DNA from: Bdellovibrio svalbardensis
Lineage (GTDB): Bacteria > Bdellovibrionota > Bdellovibrionia > Bdellovibrionales > Bdellovibrionaceae
Direction of reading: 5' to 3'
DNA: 64,000 nucleotides
Assembly (NCBI RefSeq): GCF_029531655.1
Contig: NZ_JANRMI010000001.1
Location: 992,001-1,056,000, forward strand
Shown: piece after piece, positions 51,568-61,600 of the stretch
Position numbering within the stretch: the stretch's first letter is position 1
Layout: every line of letters begins with the position of its first letter
Position numbers and translations under genes: made by a program
The notes under the pieces: model-generated
Databases searched by the model: none
What the model was told of the DNA's origin: nothing
The model's input: only the letters and a program-made list of their open reading frames with translations

Positions 51568-52471
51568 CTCTCGTCCTCCGCAAAAATCCGCACGTCCTCA
51601 ATCAGGTTCTCGTCCTCAAAGTGGCGGCCGTCCTCAGTCATCTGGGCGTCCTCAGCATGCGGGTGGAAATCGTCCTCAACAAAGCAGCAATGCGCGCTCC
51701 GAGAATCATATTCCTCGTGAGTGGAGAATCGTTGTTGGCAATCATGCGATCAAAGAAGTCTTGGCAGTTCGTCCTAAGATGATCAAAGGCATGTGGTTGA
51801 AGGCGGGTTGGGAGTCTTCAGCCGATCTTCGTGAGATCGAAGAGCTTGCTCGCATGGCAAAAGTGAAAGTAGAGACTAGACAAGAGTCTGTAATTGATAA
51901 ATTTGGATCGTCCCATCAGGGGGCGGCTTTATTTGTCGATGGAGCCCCAAACTTCGATATCAAAGGTCTAGAGAAACATGAAAAGTCAGTAGTTCTCATG
52001 TTAGACGGTATCGAAGATCCCCATAATTTAGGTGCGATTTTGAGAACCTCCTGGTTGACCGGCGCGCATGGTGTTTTGATCCCCGAAGACCGTGCGGTGG
52101 GTCTAACTCCGACCGTCCATAAAGTGGCCTGCGGAGGTGTCGAACATGTCCCGGTTGAGGAGACGACAAACTTCGCTAAGTATGCGGAAGAGTTGAAAAA
52201 ACAAGGCTATTGGATTTACGGATTAAGCCCTCGTGGAAAGCGTTCCATCTTTGAGCTCGAGCTGCCAGATAAGGTTGTTTGGGCGATCGGAGCGGAAGAT
52301 AAAGGAATGAGGGTGACAACCGAAAGATTGTGTGATGAATTAGCGTTCATTCCGCAGTCGAGCGCTTCGGCTTCATATAACGCATCGGTAGCCACCGCAA
52401 TGGCACTAACCGAGACGTTGAGGCAGCACGCACCGCGCGGAAATCGAAAAAAATCTCAGTCTGATGAATAA
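51554..52471 (+). CDS. rlmB: 23S rRNA 2'-O-methyltransferase RlmB-type (SpoU/TrmH family) with disordered N-terminal repeats
   Basis: This SPOUT-class (trefoil-knot) RNA ribose methyltransferase of the RlmB type modifies 23S rRNA, in E. coli at G2251. The N-terminal 55 residues are low complexity with repeats of RPQSG/SGRPQ, an unusual extension. The substrate-binding domain then begins REWRIVVGNHAIKEVL, and the catalytic domain has LDGIEDPHNLGAILRT, IGAEDKGMR and SASYNASVATAMAL (motif 3 SLNVSxA variant). The start overlaps pyrF by 14 bases. The exact target nucleotide is inferred from the family. Confidence 0.9.
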   Translation: MKKNNSRPPQKSARPQSGSRPQSGGRPQSSGRPQHAGGNRPQQSSNARSENHIPREWRIVVGNHAIKEVLAVRPKMIKGMWLKAGWESSADLREIEELARMAKVKVETRQESVIDKFGSSHQGAALFVDGAPNFDIKGLEKHEKSVVLMLDGIEDPHNLGAILRTSWLTGAHGVLIPEDRAVGLTPTVHKVACGGVEHVPVEETTNFAKYAEELKKQGYWIYGLSPRGKRSIFELELPDKVVWAIGAEDKGMRVTTERLCDELAFIPQSSASASYNASVATAMALTETLRQHAPRGNRKKSQSDE

Positions 52472-52477
52472 TTATCT

Positions 52478-52507
52478 TTGACGACTGTAGATTTTATCCA
52501 ATATAAC
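52478..52507 (+). promoter_or_regulatory. Candidate promoter of the tRNA-tuf operon
   Basis: TTGACG, 18 bases, TATAAC, ending 20 bases before the first tRNA. Placement fits a stable-RNA promoter. Confidence 0.55.
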
Positions 52508-52527
52508 GTTTCGGTTATCTCAGGTAA

Positions 52528-52603
52528 GCTGGTTTAGCTCAATTGGTAGAGCAGCTGATTTGTAATCAGCAGGTTGCGGGTTCGAGTCCCATAACCAGCT
52601 CCA
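52528..52603 (+). tRNA. tRNA-Thr (anticodon TGT)
   Basis: The acceptor stem GCTGGTT pairs with AACCAGC, and discriminator T and encoded CCA follow. The anticodon arm has CTGATTTGTAATCAG with anticodon TGT, and the T arm has GGTTCGAGTCC. It is the first of four tRNAs upstream of tuf. Confidence 0.96.
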
Positions 52604-52630
52604 AATTTCTCTGAGTAAGCATTCACAAGT

Positions 52631-52716
52631 GGGTAGGTGCCCGAGTGGCTAAAGGGGGCGGACTGTAAATCCGCTGGCTTATGTCTACGAAGGTTCGAAT
52701 CCTTCCCTGCCCACCA
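52631..52716 (+). tRNA. tRNA-Tyr (anticodon GTA)
   Basis: This is a class II tRNA with a long variable arm. The acceptor GGGTAGG pairs with CCTGCCC, discriminator A, CCA encoded. The anticodon stem-loop GCGGA-CTGTAAA-TCCGC gives GTA, and the T stem is GAAGG/CCTTC. Confidence 0.95.
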
Positions 52717-52790
52717 TTTTTTTGAATGTTTACTTGGAGAAATTTGAGAGCGAGAGGAAGAGATTCTTCTCGGGCATTTTTTTCTGATGG

Positions 52791-52867
52791 GCGGGAGTAG
52801 CTCAATTGGCTAGAGTATCTGCCTTCCAAGCAGAGGGTTGCGGGTTCGAGACCCGTCTCCCGCTCCA
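52791..52867 (+). tRNA. tRNA-Gly (anticodon TCC)
   Basis: The acceptor GCGGGAG pairs with CTCCCGC, discriminator T, CCA encoded. The anticodon stem-loop TCTGC-CTTCCAA-GCAGA gives TCC. Confidence 0.96.
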
Positions 52868-52887
52868 AATATTCAGGAAATAAAGAT

Positions 52888-52962
52888 GCCCATGTAGCTC
52901 AGTGGTAGAGCACACCCTTGGTAAGGGTGAGGTCGTCGGTTCGGCTCCGATCATGGGCTCCA
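52888..52962 (+). tRNA. tRNA-Thr (anticodon GGT)
   Basis: The acceptor GCCCATG pairs with CATGGGC, discriminator T, CCA encoded. The anticodon loop TTGGTAA gives GGT. The order Thr-Tyr-Gly-Thr-tuf is the same as in the E. coli tufB operon. Confidence 0.96.
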
Positions 52963-53037
52963 CTAAGTTGATTTGTTTAATTAGTTTTTGTGTTTGCTAA
53001 AGTAATTTAATTTTAAAAAATCTCTGCAGGAGGAATT

Positions 53038-54228
<1,191 letters not shown>

Positions 54229-54262
54229 GATTAACGCAGCATTCGCTAATTAAAAATCGCCC

Positions 54263-54295
54263 GGGGGACTCCTTGACAAAAGGGTCCCCCTCGGT
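54263..54295 (+). terminator. Hairpin after tuf, probable terminator
   Basis: GGGGGACTCCTT, GACA loop, AAAGGGTCCCCC. The stem is very stable, but the T tract after it is weak (TCGGTGTTTC). Confidence 0.6.
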
Positions 54296-54367
54296 GTTTC
54301 TTGGCATCTCATAAAAGTATTAATTTTTGTGACGCATTTGCAGTCTCAAGCAAATCAAAAAATGAGA

Positions 54368-54471
54368 TTATTGATGAGAATAAATCGATCGCAAGGCGCG
54401 AGGAGAAAGCTGTACATAGATGTACAGCGCCGACGAAGCAACGCAGTCGAGCGGTTTATTATCATCAATAA
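54368..54471. repeat. Palindromic element with self-complementary core before tRNA-Trp
   Basis: The 24-base arms 54368-54391 (TTATTGATGAGAATAAA...) and 54448-54471 pair with two mismatches and one G-U. The 56-base centre carries GCTGTACAT-AG-ATGTACAGC, a perfect palindrome at 54409-54428. There is no coding potential. It resembles short intergenic palindromes or MITE-like repeats. Confidence 0.75.
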
Positions 54472-54479
54472 GATAGTGC

Positions 54480-54555
54480 AGGGGTGTAGCTCCAGCGGTA
54501 GAGCGAACGACTCCAAATCGTTAGGTCGTGGGTTCGAATCCCTCCGCCCCTGCCA
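54480..54555 (+). tRNA. tRNA-Trp (anticodon CCA)
   Basis: The acceptor AGGGGTG pairs with CGCCCCT, discriminator G, CCA encoded. The anticodon stem-loop AACGA-CTCCAAA-TCGTT gives CCA. It lies 24 bases upstream of secE, a common arrangement. Confidence 0.96.
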
Positions 54556-54579
54556 ATTTTGCATCATGGAAGAGGAACA

Positions 54580-54957
54580 ATGGAAAAAGCCAACGCTAAG
54601 ATTTTGACTCTAAGTTTTGCTATTGCTGGTGCGCTAGTAGGTTTGACTACTCATCTTCTCATCAAAGCTTTTGCTGGAGCTTTCGGTGTTGTTGCGAGAG
54701 CCGCTGATTCGGATATGGTAAGACATGGTCTTCCAGTAGCAATCGGTCTCGTATTGTTTGCAGCTCTACAATTCAATCCACGCGTTCGCGCATGGGGCGA
54801 AGAGGTTGTGACTGAAATTCGTAAGGTGGTTTGGCCTTCACGTAAAGACACAACTGCTATGACTATGGTTTGCGTAGTTATGGTTTTGATCTCAAGTGTG
54901 ATCATCAGTACTTTCGATTTGATCTCAGGCTTTTTTATTAACTATCTAATGAAGTAA
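54580..54957 (+). CDS. secE: Preprotein translocase subunit SecE
   Basis: SecE clamps SecY in the Sec translocon of the inner membrane. The 125-residue protein has an E. coli-like form with extra N-terminal transmembrane segments (about 8-30 and 50-65) before the conserved amphipathic region [17 protein letters not shown] and the last transmembrane helix. The ATG at 54580 has AGAGGA three to four bases upstream; the open frame to 54559 is not used. It is followed by nusG, the classical order. Confidence 0.95.
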   Translation: MEKANAKILTLSFAIAGALVGLTTHLLIKAFAGAFGVVARAADSDMVRHGLPVAIGLVLFAALQFNPRVRAWGEEVVTEIRKVVWPSRKDTTAMTMVCVVMVLISSVIISTFDLISGFFINYLMK

Positions 54958-54967
54958 GGAACGGACT

Positions 54968-55501
54968 ATGGAAAAAAAATGGTACATCGTTAACGTTCAG
55001 ACTAGCTGTGAAAACACCGCTAAAAAAGCTATCGAAGAGAAGATCAAAACTTCCAAAATGGAAGAGTTCTTTGGCGACATCTTGATCCCTGCGGAAAGCG
55101 TAGTGGAGCTTGTAAAAGGCCAAAAACAGGTTAAATCACGTAAATTTTTCCCGGGTTATATCTTCGTTCAGATGTTTTTGAATGATGAGACTTGGCATCT
55201 GGTTAGAAATTCGTCTAAAGTGACCGGCTTCGTGGGTGGTACTAAAACTCGTCCTCCAGAGGTTCCGGAGGCTGAAGTTCTTCGTGTAACACAGCAAATG
55301 GCTGGCGTTGCTGAAAAACCAAAACCACGCGTGAAGTTCGCTGTTGGTGAGAATGTGACTGTTGTTGACGGTCCATTCAGTAACTTCCAGGGAACAGTAG
55401 AAGACGTTAACGAGGACAAAGCGAAGCTTAAAGTTCTTGTGAGCATCTTCGGTAGACCGACTCCAGTTGAGTTGGACTACATTCAGGTAGAAAAACAATA
55501 A
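54968..55501 (+). CDS. nusG: Transcription termination/antitermination factor NusG
   Basis: NusG binds RNA polymerase, suppresses pausing, and couples transcription to Rho or the ribosome. The 177-residue protein has the NGN domain ([36 protein letters not shown]) and the C-terminal KOW domain ([21 protein letters not shown]). The SD AAGGAA precedes the ATG, 10 bases after secE stops. No insert or truncation is seen. Confidence 0.97.
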   Translation: MEKKWYIVNVQTSCENTAKKAIEEKIKTSKMEEFFGDILIPAESVVELVKGQKQVKSRKFFPGYIFVQMFLNDETWHLVRNSSKVTGFVGGTKTRPPEVPEAEVLRVTQQMAGVAEKPKPRVKFAVGENVTVVDGPFSNFQGTVEDVNEDKAKLKVLVSIFGRPTPVELDYIQVEKQ

Positions 55502-55565
55502 TTTTTCTTGAGGTCACATTGGGTGATCTTGGGAGTTTAAACAAATCCTCTTGCAGGAGTGGGTC

Positions 55566-55991
55566 ATGGCAAAAAAAGTTACAGGAATGATCAAGCTGCA
55601 GATACCGGCAGGGAAAGCTAATCCAGCTCCTCCCGTTGGACCGGCGCTCGGACAGCATGGGGTAAACATCATGGAATTCTGTAAACAGTTCAATGCTCGT
55701 ACGCAAGCATTGGGTGATAGCATCATCCCTATCATCATCACTGTTTATCAAGACAGATCGTTTACCTTTATCACTAAAACACCACCGGTGTCTTCTTTGA
55801 TCAAAAAGGCGTTGAAATTGGAATCAGGTTCCAAAATGCCTCAAAAAGACAAAGTTGGAAAAATCAAACAAGATCAAATCAAAACTATCGCTACAACGAA
55901 GTTGCCTGATTTGAACTGCTTGAAAGTTGAATCAGCAATGTCACAAGTTGCGGGTACAGCTAAGAGCATGGGCATCGAGCTGGAAGGCTAG
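55566..55991 (+). CDS. rplK: Ribosomal protein L11
   Basis: L11 forms part of the GTPase-associated centre on 23S rRNA. The 141-residue protein is standard: [31 protein letters not shown] at the N-terminus and the RNA-binding C-terminal domain ending SMGIELEG. The ATG at 55566 has CAGGAG about six bases upstream; five extra codons of open frame upstream are not used. rplA follows 10 bases later. Confidence 0.97.
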   Translation: MAKKVTGMIKLQIPAGKANPAPPVGPALGQHGVNIMEFCKQFNARTQALGDSIIPIIITVYQDRSFTFITKTPPVSSLIKKALKLESGSKMPQKDKVGKIKQDQIKTIATTKLPDLNCLKVESAMSQVAGTAKSMGIELEG

Positions 55992-56001
55992 GGGTTGACA
56001 T

Positions 56002-56700
56002 ATGGCAGGTAAGAAATTCGCAGCAGCCTCTAAGAAGGTTGATTCTGCAAAAAAATACACTGTTGATGAAGCATTCAAACTCGTAGTTGAGTCCGCTCCA
56101 GCGAAGTTTGATGAATCTATCGACGTAGCATTGCGTTTGGGTATTGACCCTAAGCAATCTGATCAACAAGTTCGTGGCGCGATTGCATTGCCTCACGGTC
56201 TTGGTAAAGACGTAAAAGTAGTAGTTTTCGCAAAAGGCCCGAAAGAGGCTGAAGCAAAAGCTGCTGGTGCTGACTTTGTTGGCGCTGATGACCTTGTAGC
56301 TAAAATTCAAGGTGGCTGGTTGGATTTCGATAAATGTATCGCGACTCCAGACATGATGGCGACTGTTTCTAAAGTTGCTAAGATCCTTGGACCTAGAGGT
56401 TTGATGCCGAATCCAAAAATCGGTACTGTGACTATGAACGTTGGCGAAGCCGTAACTGCCGAGAAAAAAGGTAAGTTGGATTTCCGCGTTGATAAAGCAG
56501 GTATCGTACATGCTGGTATCGGTAAAAAATCAATGGGCGATGCTAAACTTCGTGATAACTTCCTCGTTCTTTTGGGCGCGCTAGTTAAAGCTAAGCCAGC
56601 ATCTTCTAAAGGTATCTATCTTAAATCAATCTCTGTAGCTTCAACTATGGGTCCTGGTGTTAAGATTGAACCGAATGCGGCTGCAGCTATCGTAGGATAG
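56002..56700 (+). CDS. rplA: Ribosomal protein L1
   Basis: L1 builds the mobile L1 stalk and guides release of deacylated tRNA; in many bacteria it also represses its own rplK-rplA mRNA. The 232-residue protein has the normal two-domain sequence: FDESIDVALRLGIDPKQSDQQ, ILGPRGLMPNPKIGTVT and the C-terminal SVASTMGPGVKIE. It overlaps nothing, and a small hairpin repeat follows the stop. Confidence 0.97.
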   Translation: MAGKKFAAASKKVDSAKKYTVDEAFKLVVESAPAKFDESIDVALRLGIDPKQSDQQVRGAIALPHGLGKDVKVVVFAKGPKEAEAKAAGADFVGADDLVAKIQGGWLDFDKCIATPDMMATVSKVAKILGPRGLMPNPKIGTVTMNVGEAVTAEKKGKLDFRVDKAGIVHAGIGKKSMGDAKLRDNFLVLLGALVKAKPASSKGIYLKSISVASTMGPGVKIEPNAAAAIVG

Positions 56701-56725
56701 TTCAGTTTGTAGGGCTTTGAGCCAT

Positions 56726-56748
56726 CTACTCCGGCAAAGCTGGAGTAG
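56726..56748. repeat. Small palindromic repeat, CTCC/GGAG family (copy 4)
   Basis: CTACTCCGGC-AAA-GCTGGAGTAG, shortly after rplA, with one G-U pair in the RNA form. It is related in sequence and shape to the copies near 4931, 12863 and 42796. Confidence 0.7.
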
Positions 56749-56819
56749 AAATAAATTCGAAGCCCAGCCTTAATCGAGGCTTTAAAGCGATGAAAAATTT
56801 AATTAAGTTTTATTGCGAT

Positions 56820-56930
56820 CAGAGACAGTAGGTTTCCAATTGTGGATCTAATCCTTCGCTTGTGAAGGGCCTGCCGAGATAAGGCAAAAAGGTATTCCAA
56901 AAATTCCAACATCCGTTGGGATTCAAGAAC
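56820..56930 (+). promoter_or_regulatory. L10 leader (autoregulatory element of rplJ-rplL)
   Basis: The conserved strand AGAGACAGTAGG (56821-56832) and CCTGCCGAGAT (56870-56880) match the L10 leader, where L10(L12)4 binds to repress rplJL. Internal hairpins GGAT-CTA-ATCC and CTTC-GCTTGT-GAAG lie between them. It sits in the 302-base rplA-rplJ gap, the expected place. Confidence 0.72.
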
Positions 56931-57002
56931 CTCCAAACCAACCTGATTCGCACAGACTCTCGAGTCATATCGAGGGAAAATCTAACGAAAGGAGGCTCAC
57001 TT

Positions 57003-57533
57003 ATGATCACTCGCGCAGATAAAGAGCAAGAGATTAAGCTAATCACGGAGAAATTCGGAAAAGCTAAAGGGGCTTTCATCGTAGACTTTAAAGGTATCAA
57101 GGTTGAGCAAGTTACTAACTTGCGCAAAAAATTGAATGCTGCTGAGTCTGAGATGAAGGTCGTTCGTAACACTCTTGCAAAAAGAGCGTTCAAAGATCAC
57201 CCAGCTATTGAAAAAGCATTCGCTAATTCAATGAAAGGTACTAACGCCATCGTATTCTCATACGGTGAAGTGAACGCAACTGCAAAAACACTTGCTGACT
57301 TTGCTAAGGACGTTGAAGTTCTACAAATCAAATCAGGTGTGATGGATGGCGAAGCTTTGGATGATTCTAAGATTAAATTCTTGGCAACTCTTCCTGGCAA
57401 AGACCAACTCCGCGCTATGTTCTTGGCTACACTTCTTGCTCCAGCAACTACACTTGCTAGATGCTTGAACGTTTACGCTGAAAAACTTGGCGGCGGCGAT
57501 GCTGCTGGTACTGAAGAAGCTCCACAAGCGTAA
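57003..57533 (+). CDS. rplJ: Ribosomal protein L10
   Basis: L10 anchors L7/L12 dimers to the ribosome stalk base. The 176-residue protein has [32 protein letters not shown] and a C-terminal L12-binding helix. The ATG at 57003 has an ideal SD (AAAGGAGG) eight bases upstream; the open frame to 56916 would run through the leader. The L10 leader upstream suggests feedback control. Confidence 0.97.
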   Translation: MITRADKEQEIKLITEKFGKAKGAFIVDFKGIKVEQVTNLRKKLNAAESEMKVVRNTLAKRAFKDHPAIEKAFANSMKGTNAIVFSYGEVNATAKTLADFAKDVEVLQIKSGVMDGEALDDSKIKFLATLPGKDQLRAMFLATLLAPATTLARCLNVYAEKLGGGDAAGTEEAPQA

Positions 57534-57615
57534 TTGCTTGCATCCCGACTGTTCGGGATAAATGGTGCTGAATATTTGAATTTTTAAATAATTTTTTAAA
57601 TCCCTGGAGGATTAA

Positions 57616-57981
57616 ATGTCTCTAACTAACGATCAACTTGTTGACGCATTGTCTGCGAAAACAGTTCTTGAAATCGCTGAACTTGTAAAAATGCTTGAAA
57701 CTAAATGGGGCGTTTCTGCTGCTGCTCCTGTAGCTGCTGCAGCTGGTCCTGCTGCTGCTGTTGAAGAAAAAACTGCATTCGACGTTATCTTGGTTGATGC
57801 TGGCGCGAACAAAATCAACGTAATCAAAGAAGTACGTGGTTTGACTGGTTTGGGTCTTGCTGAAGCTAAAGCTCTTGTTGAAGCTGGCGGCAAAGCAGTT
57901 AAAGAAGGCGCGACTAAAGAAGACGCTGAAAAAATCAAAAAAGCTCTTGAAGCTGCAGGCGCGAAAGTTACTGTTAAGTAG
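57616..57981 (+). CDS. rplL: Ribosomal protein L7/L12
   Basis: L7/L12 is the flexible stalk protein that recruits translation factors. The 121-residue protein has the N-terminal dimer helix ([20 protein letters not shown]), an Ala/Pro hinge with repeated [12 protein letters not shown], and the C-terminal factor-binding domain [20 protein letters not shown] through [12 protein letters not shown]. The SD CTGGAGG precedes the ATG. An attenuator-like terminator follows 27 bases after the stop, separating it from rpoB. Confidence 0.98.
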   Translation: MSLTNDQLVDALSAKTVLEIAELVKMLETKWGVSAAAPVAAAAGPAAAVEEKTAFDVILVDAGANKINVIKEVRGLTGLGLAEAKALVEAGGKAVKEGATKEDAEKIKKALEAAGAKVTVK

Positions 57982-58008
57982 TTTTTGTTCTGACATTGAT
58001 TTTGCCGA

Positions 58009-58043
58009 AAGCCTCGTGGAAACACGGGGCTTTTTGCTTTTTG
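58009..58043 (+). terminator. Terminator/attenuator between rplL and rpoB
   Basis: AAGCCTCGTG, GAAA loop, CACGGGGCTT, then TTTGCTTTTT. The 10-bp stem contains one G-U. Its position matches the partial terminator that lowers rpoB expression relative to ribosomal genes in E. coli. Confidence 0.8.
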
Positions 58044-58063
58044 GCCCCTTAGCAACGGCGGCC

Positions 58064-58189
58064 GCCTGAAAGCAAGGAATGGGTTCTATTAAATTCAGAC
58101 ACGCGCTTCCGGCGCTCGCCGGCCTGGAATACCGCATCCTGCGGGGCCGGAGGTCTGAATTTAATAGAACCCATTCCTTACTTCCAGGC
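58064..58189. repeat. Long inverted-repeat structured element A
   Basis: The arms 58074-58100 and 58153-58179 are perfectly complementary over 27 bases and extend to 58064/58189 with two mismatches; weaker complementarity reaches about 58024 and 58230. The 52-base core (58101-58152) can fold as GCGC-N5-GCGC plus CCGGCC...GGCCGG enclosing CCGCA-TCC-TGCGG. Its core is the reverse complement of element B. Confidence 0.92.
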
Positions 58190-58349
58190 TCATTGCTAAA
58201 GGACCAAAAATCAAAAAGCCCAACCTTGTTAGTGTTCAGGTGGTTTGGTAAATACCTAAGGAACACAATTACTTGACGCATAAACGAAGTGATCTCTGAG
58301 TTCCCGGAGATCTTCTTGTTTTTCCTTTTTCCGGAACATAACTCTGGAT

Positions 58350-58495
58350 CTCTGAATCAGCCTTGCAATGCAAATTTAGCTATTAAGAAATCAGACCTCC
58401 GCCCCCGCAGGATGCGGTACCAAAGGGCGGTGAGCGCGGGAAGCGCGTGTCTGATTTCTTAATAGCTAAATTTGCGTTGTAAGGCGGCCTTCGGT
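58350..58495. repeat. Long inverted-repeat structured element B (opposite orientation)
   Basis: The arms 58370-58396 and 58449-58475 are perfectly complementary over 27 bases, with imperfect pairing continuing outward. The 52-base core (58397-58448) is 44/52 identical to the reverse complement of element A's core. Arm sequences differ from element A apart from a CTATTAA...TCAGAC part next to the core. The remaining stretches of the rplL-rpoB gap show no gene. Confidence 0.92.
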
Positions 58496-58663
58496 GACCC
58501 AGAACTACCCCCGCAAAAGATTCAAGAAGCGGGCCAAAACCATTATAATCACTTGATTTATTGAAAACTTCGGGTAGGTTGAGATGCTTGCCTTTTATTT
58601 AATGTGGGTCTTGGTTTCTTCCCCCCGAAGTGAAGTTCCGATTTTCTTATCACGGAGAGTACA

Positions 58664-61600
58664 TTGGAAAAAACTCCAGTTACGGCTTCTAACATTCGAG
58701 TTAGAAAGTCATTCGCGAAAAATAAGCAAGTCATTGATATTCCAAATCTGATTGAATTGCAGAAGAGCTCTTATGAAGCTTTCATTCAAAAAGATATGGA
58801 TCCAGATCGCCGTGGCGAAGCTGGTCTTAATGGCGTTTTCAAATCTGTTTTCCCGATCACAGATTTCAACAACACTGCAAGCCTTGAGTTTGTAAGTTAC
58901 ACACTTGAGCCAGCTAAGTACGACGTAGACGAATGCCGTCAACGTGGTATGACTTTCGCTGCGCCAATCAAAGTAACTCTTCGTCTTATCGTTTTCGATG
59001 TTGATGAAGAAACTGAAGCGCGTTCTATTCGCGACGTAAAAGAGCAAGAAGTTTACCTCGGTGAAATTCCTCTTATGACTGCGAACGGTTCATTCATTAT
59101 CAACGGTACTGAGCGCGTTGTTGTTTCTCAGTTGCATCGTTCTCCGGGCGTGTTCTTCGATCACGACGGTGGTAAAAACAATGCTTCTGGTAAACTTATC
59201 TACTCTGCACGCGTGATTCCTTACCGTGGTTCTTGGTTGGATGCTGAATTCGATCAAAAAGATTTGATCCACGTTCGTATCGACCGTCGTCGTAAGTTCC
59301 CTGTGACAATTCTTTTGAAAGCATTGGGATACAACGCGGAGCAATTGCTTGAGTACTTCTACGATCTTGATGAAGTTTACGTTAAAGGTGGAAAACTTTT
59401 CCGTAAGTTGGATATCGAGAGAATGTCAGGTCAAAGAGCATTGACTGACGTCCTAGATCCTAAAACAGGTGAAGCACTTGTTAAGGCTGGTCGTCGTATC
59501 ACTCGTGCGATCGTTAAAAAAATTAAAGACCTCAACATCACTGAGCTTGAAGTAGAACCAGATGATCTTGATGGAAAAGTTTTGGCTAAGCCACTTATCG
59601 ATGAATCTACAGGTGAGATCATCGCTGATGCGAATGCTGAACTAAACTCTGCGATCATCCGTCGCGCGATCGAAGCTGGTATCGAAAGCTTCTACATGAT
59701 CTTCTTCGACGGTTTGACTGTTGGTCCTTACCTAAGAAATACGTTGTTGGTTGATAAAGTGACTAACAAAGATGAGTCTTTGGTTGAGATCTACAAACGC
59801 CTTCGTCCTGGTGAGCCTCCAACTTTGGAAGCTGCTACGACATTCTTCGGTCGTTTGTTCTTCGATCCAGAAACTTACGATTTGTCTGAAGTTGGTCGTA
59901 TTAAGATCAATCACAGATTCGGTATTTCTATGGATGAGTGTCCTCCTTCTCACAGAACACTTACTCACAAAGATATCTTGAGCACTATCAAAACTCTTAT
60001 CGACCTTAAAAACGGTCGCGGCGTTATCGATGACATCGATCACTTGGGTAACCGTCGTGTTCGTTCAGTAGGTGAGTTGCTTGAGAACCAATACAGAATT
60101 GGTCTCGTTCGTATGGAACGTGCGATTCGTGAGCGTATGTCTCTTCAAGATGTTGAGACAATGATGCCTCATGACCTCGTGAACGCTAAACCAGTGAACG
60201 CGGTTGTTAAAGAATTCTTCGGTTCATCTCAATTGTCTCAATTCATGGATCAAACGAATCCGTTGTCAGAGATCACGCACAAACGTCGTTTGTCTGCTCT
60301 TGGACCCGGCGGTTTGACTCGTGACCGTGCAGGTTTCGAAGTACGTGACGTACATCCTACGCATTACGGTCGTATCTGTCCGATTGAAACTCCAGAGGGA
60401 CCAAACATCGGTTTGATCGCATCTTTGGCTACTTACGCTCGTATCAACAACTACGGTTTCATTGAGACTCCGTACAGAAAAGTTGATCAAGGTTCTGTAT
60501 CTAAAGACATCAACTACTTGTCAGCTCTTGAAGAAGCTGGTCACTACATCGCTCCTGCGGCTCGTGACGAAGCTGGAAACAAAGCCATCCAAACTGCAAC
60601 GACAATCACTCGTCGTGACGGTGAGTATGAGATCGTAGATAAAGAAAAAGTAGCTTTGATGGACGTTTCTCCATCTCAGTTGGTTTCTATCGCGGCGTCT
60701 TTGATTCCGTTCCTAGAGCATGACGATGCCAATCGTGCATTGATGGGATCGAACATGCAACGTCAAGCGGTGCCTTTGCTCCGTTCTCGCGCTCCACTAG
60801 TTGGAACAGGCGTTGAGAGACTTGTTGCTCGTGACTCTGGTACATCTGTTGTTGTTCAAAATGATGGTATCGTTGAAGAAGTAGATGCTTCTCGTATCGT
60901 TATCCGTCGTTTTGCTAAAGGCGGAGAACTTGGTGCGAACGTAGATATCTACAACCTCACTAAGTACCAACGTACGAATCAAAATACATGCTTCAATCAA
61001 AAACCAATCGTAACTGTTGGTGACAAGGTTTCTAAAGGCGACATCGTTGCTGACGGACCTTCTACTGAGCTTGGTGAGTTGGCATTGGGACAAAACATCC
61101 TGGTGGCCTTCACTCCTTGGCAAGGTTACAACTTCGAGGATTCTATCTTGATTTCTGAGCGTTTGTTGAAAGACGACGTTTACACATCTATTCACATCGA
61201 AGAGTTCGAGTGCGTAGCGCGTGACACGAAATTGGGTAAAGAAGAGATCACTCGCGATATCGCCAACGTTGGTGAAGAAGCGCTTAAAGATCTTGATAGC
61301 TCTGGTATCGTTCGCATCGGTGCGGAAGTTCGTCCAGGCTTCATCCTAGTTGGTAAAGTAACTCCTAAAGGTGAAACACAACTTTCTCCTGAAGAAAAAC
61401 TCTTGAGAGCGATCTTCGGTGAAAAAGCGGGCGATGTACGTGATACATCTCTTCGTGCTCCATCTGGCGTTTACGGAACTGTTATCGACGCTCAAGTTTA
61501 CTCTCGTGAAGGTGCTGACCGTGACGAACGTTTGGCTTCAATCATCGAAGAGAAAAAACGCAAACTTGAAAAAGATTTGGCAGTTGAGCAAAACGTTATC

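Noticed and set aside
56916-57002. Extended N-terminus of L10
   Set aside because: It lies in the untranslated leader; the ATG at 57003 has a perfect SD and gives the family's normal start.
58064-58495. Direct IS or CRISPR interpretation of the repeats in the rplL-rpoB gap
   Set aside because: There is no transposase frame, no target-site duplication that I can see, only two units, and they are inverted, not direct repeats with spacers.
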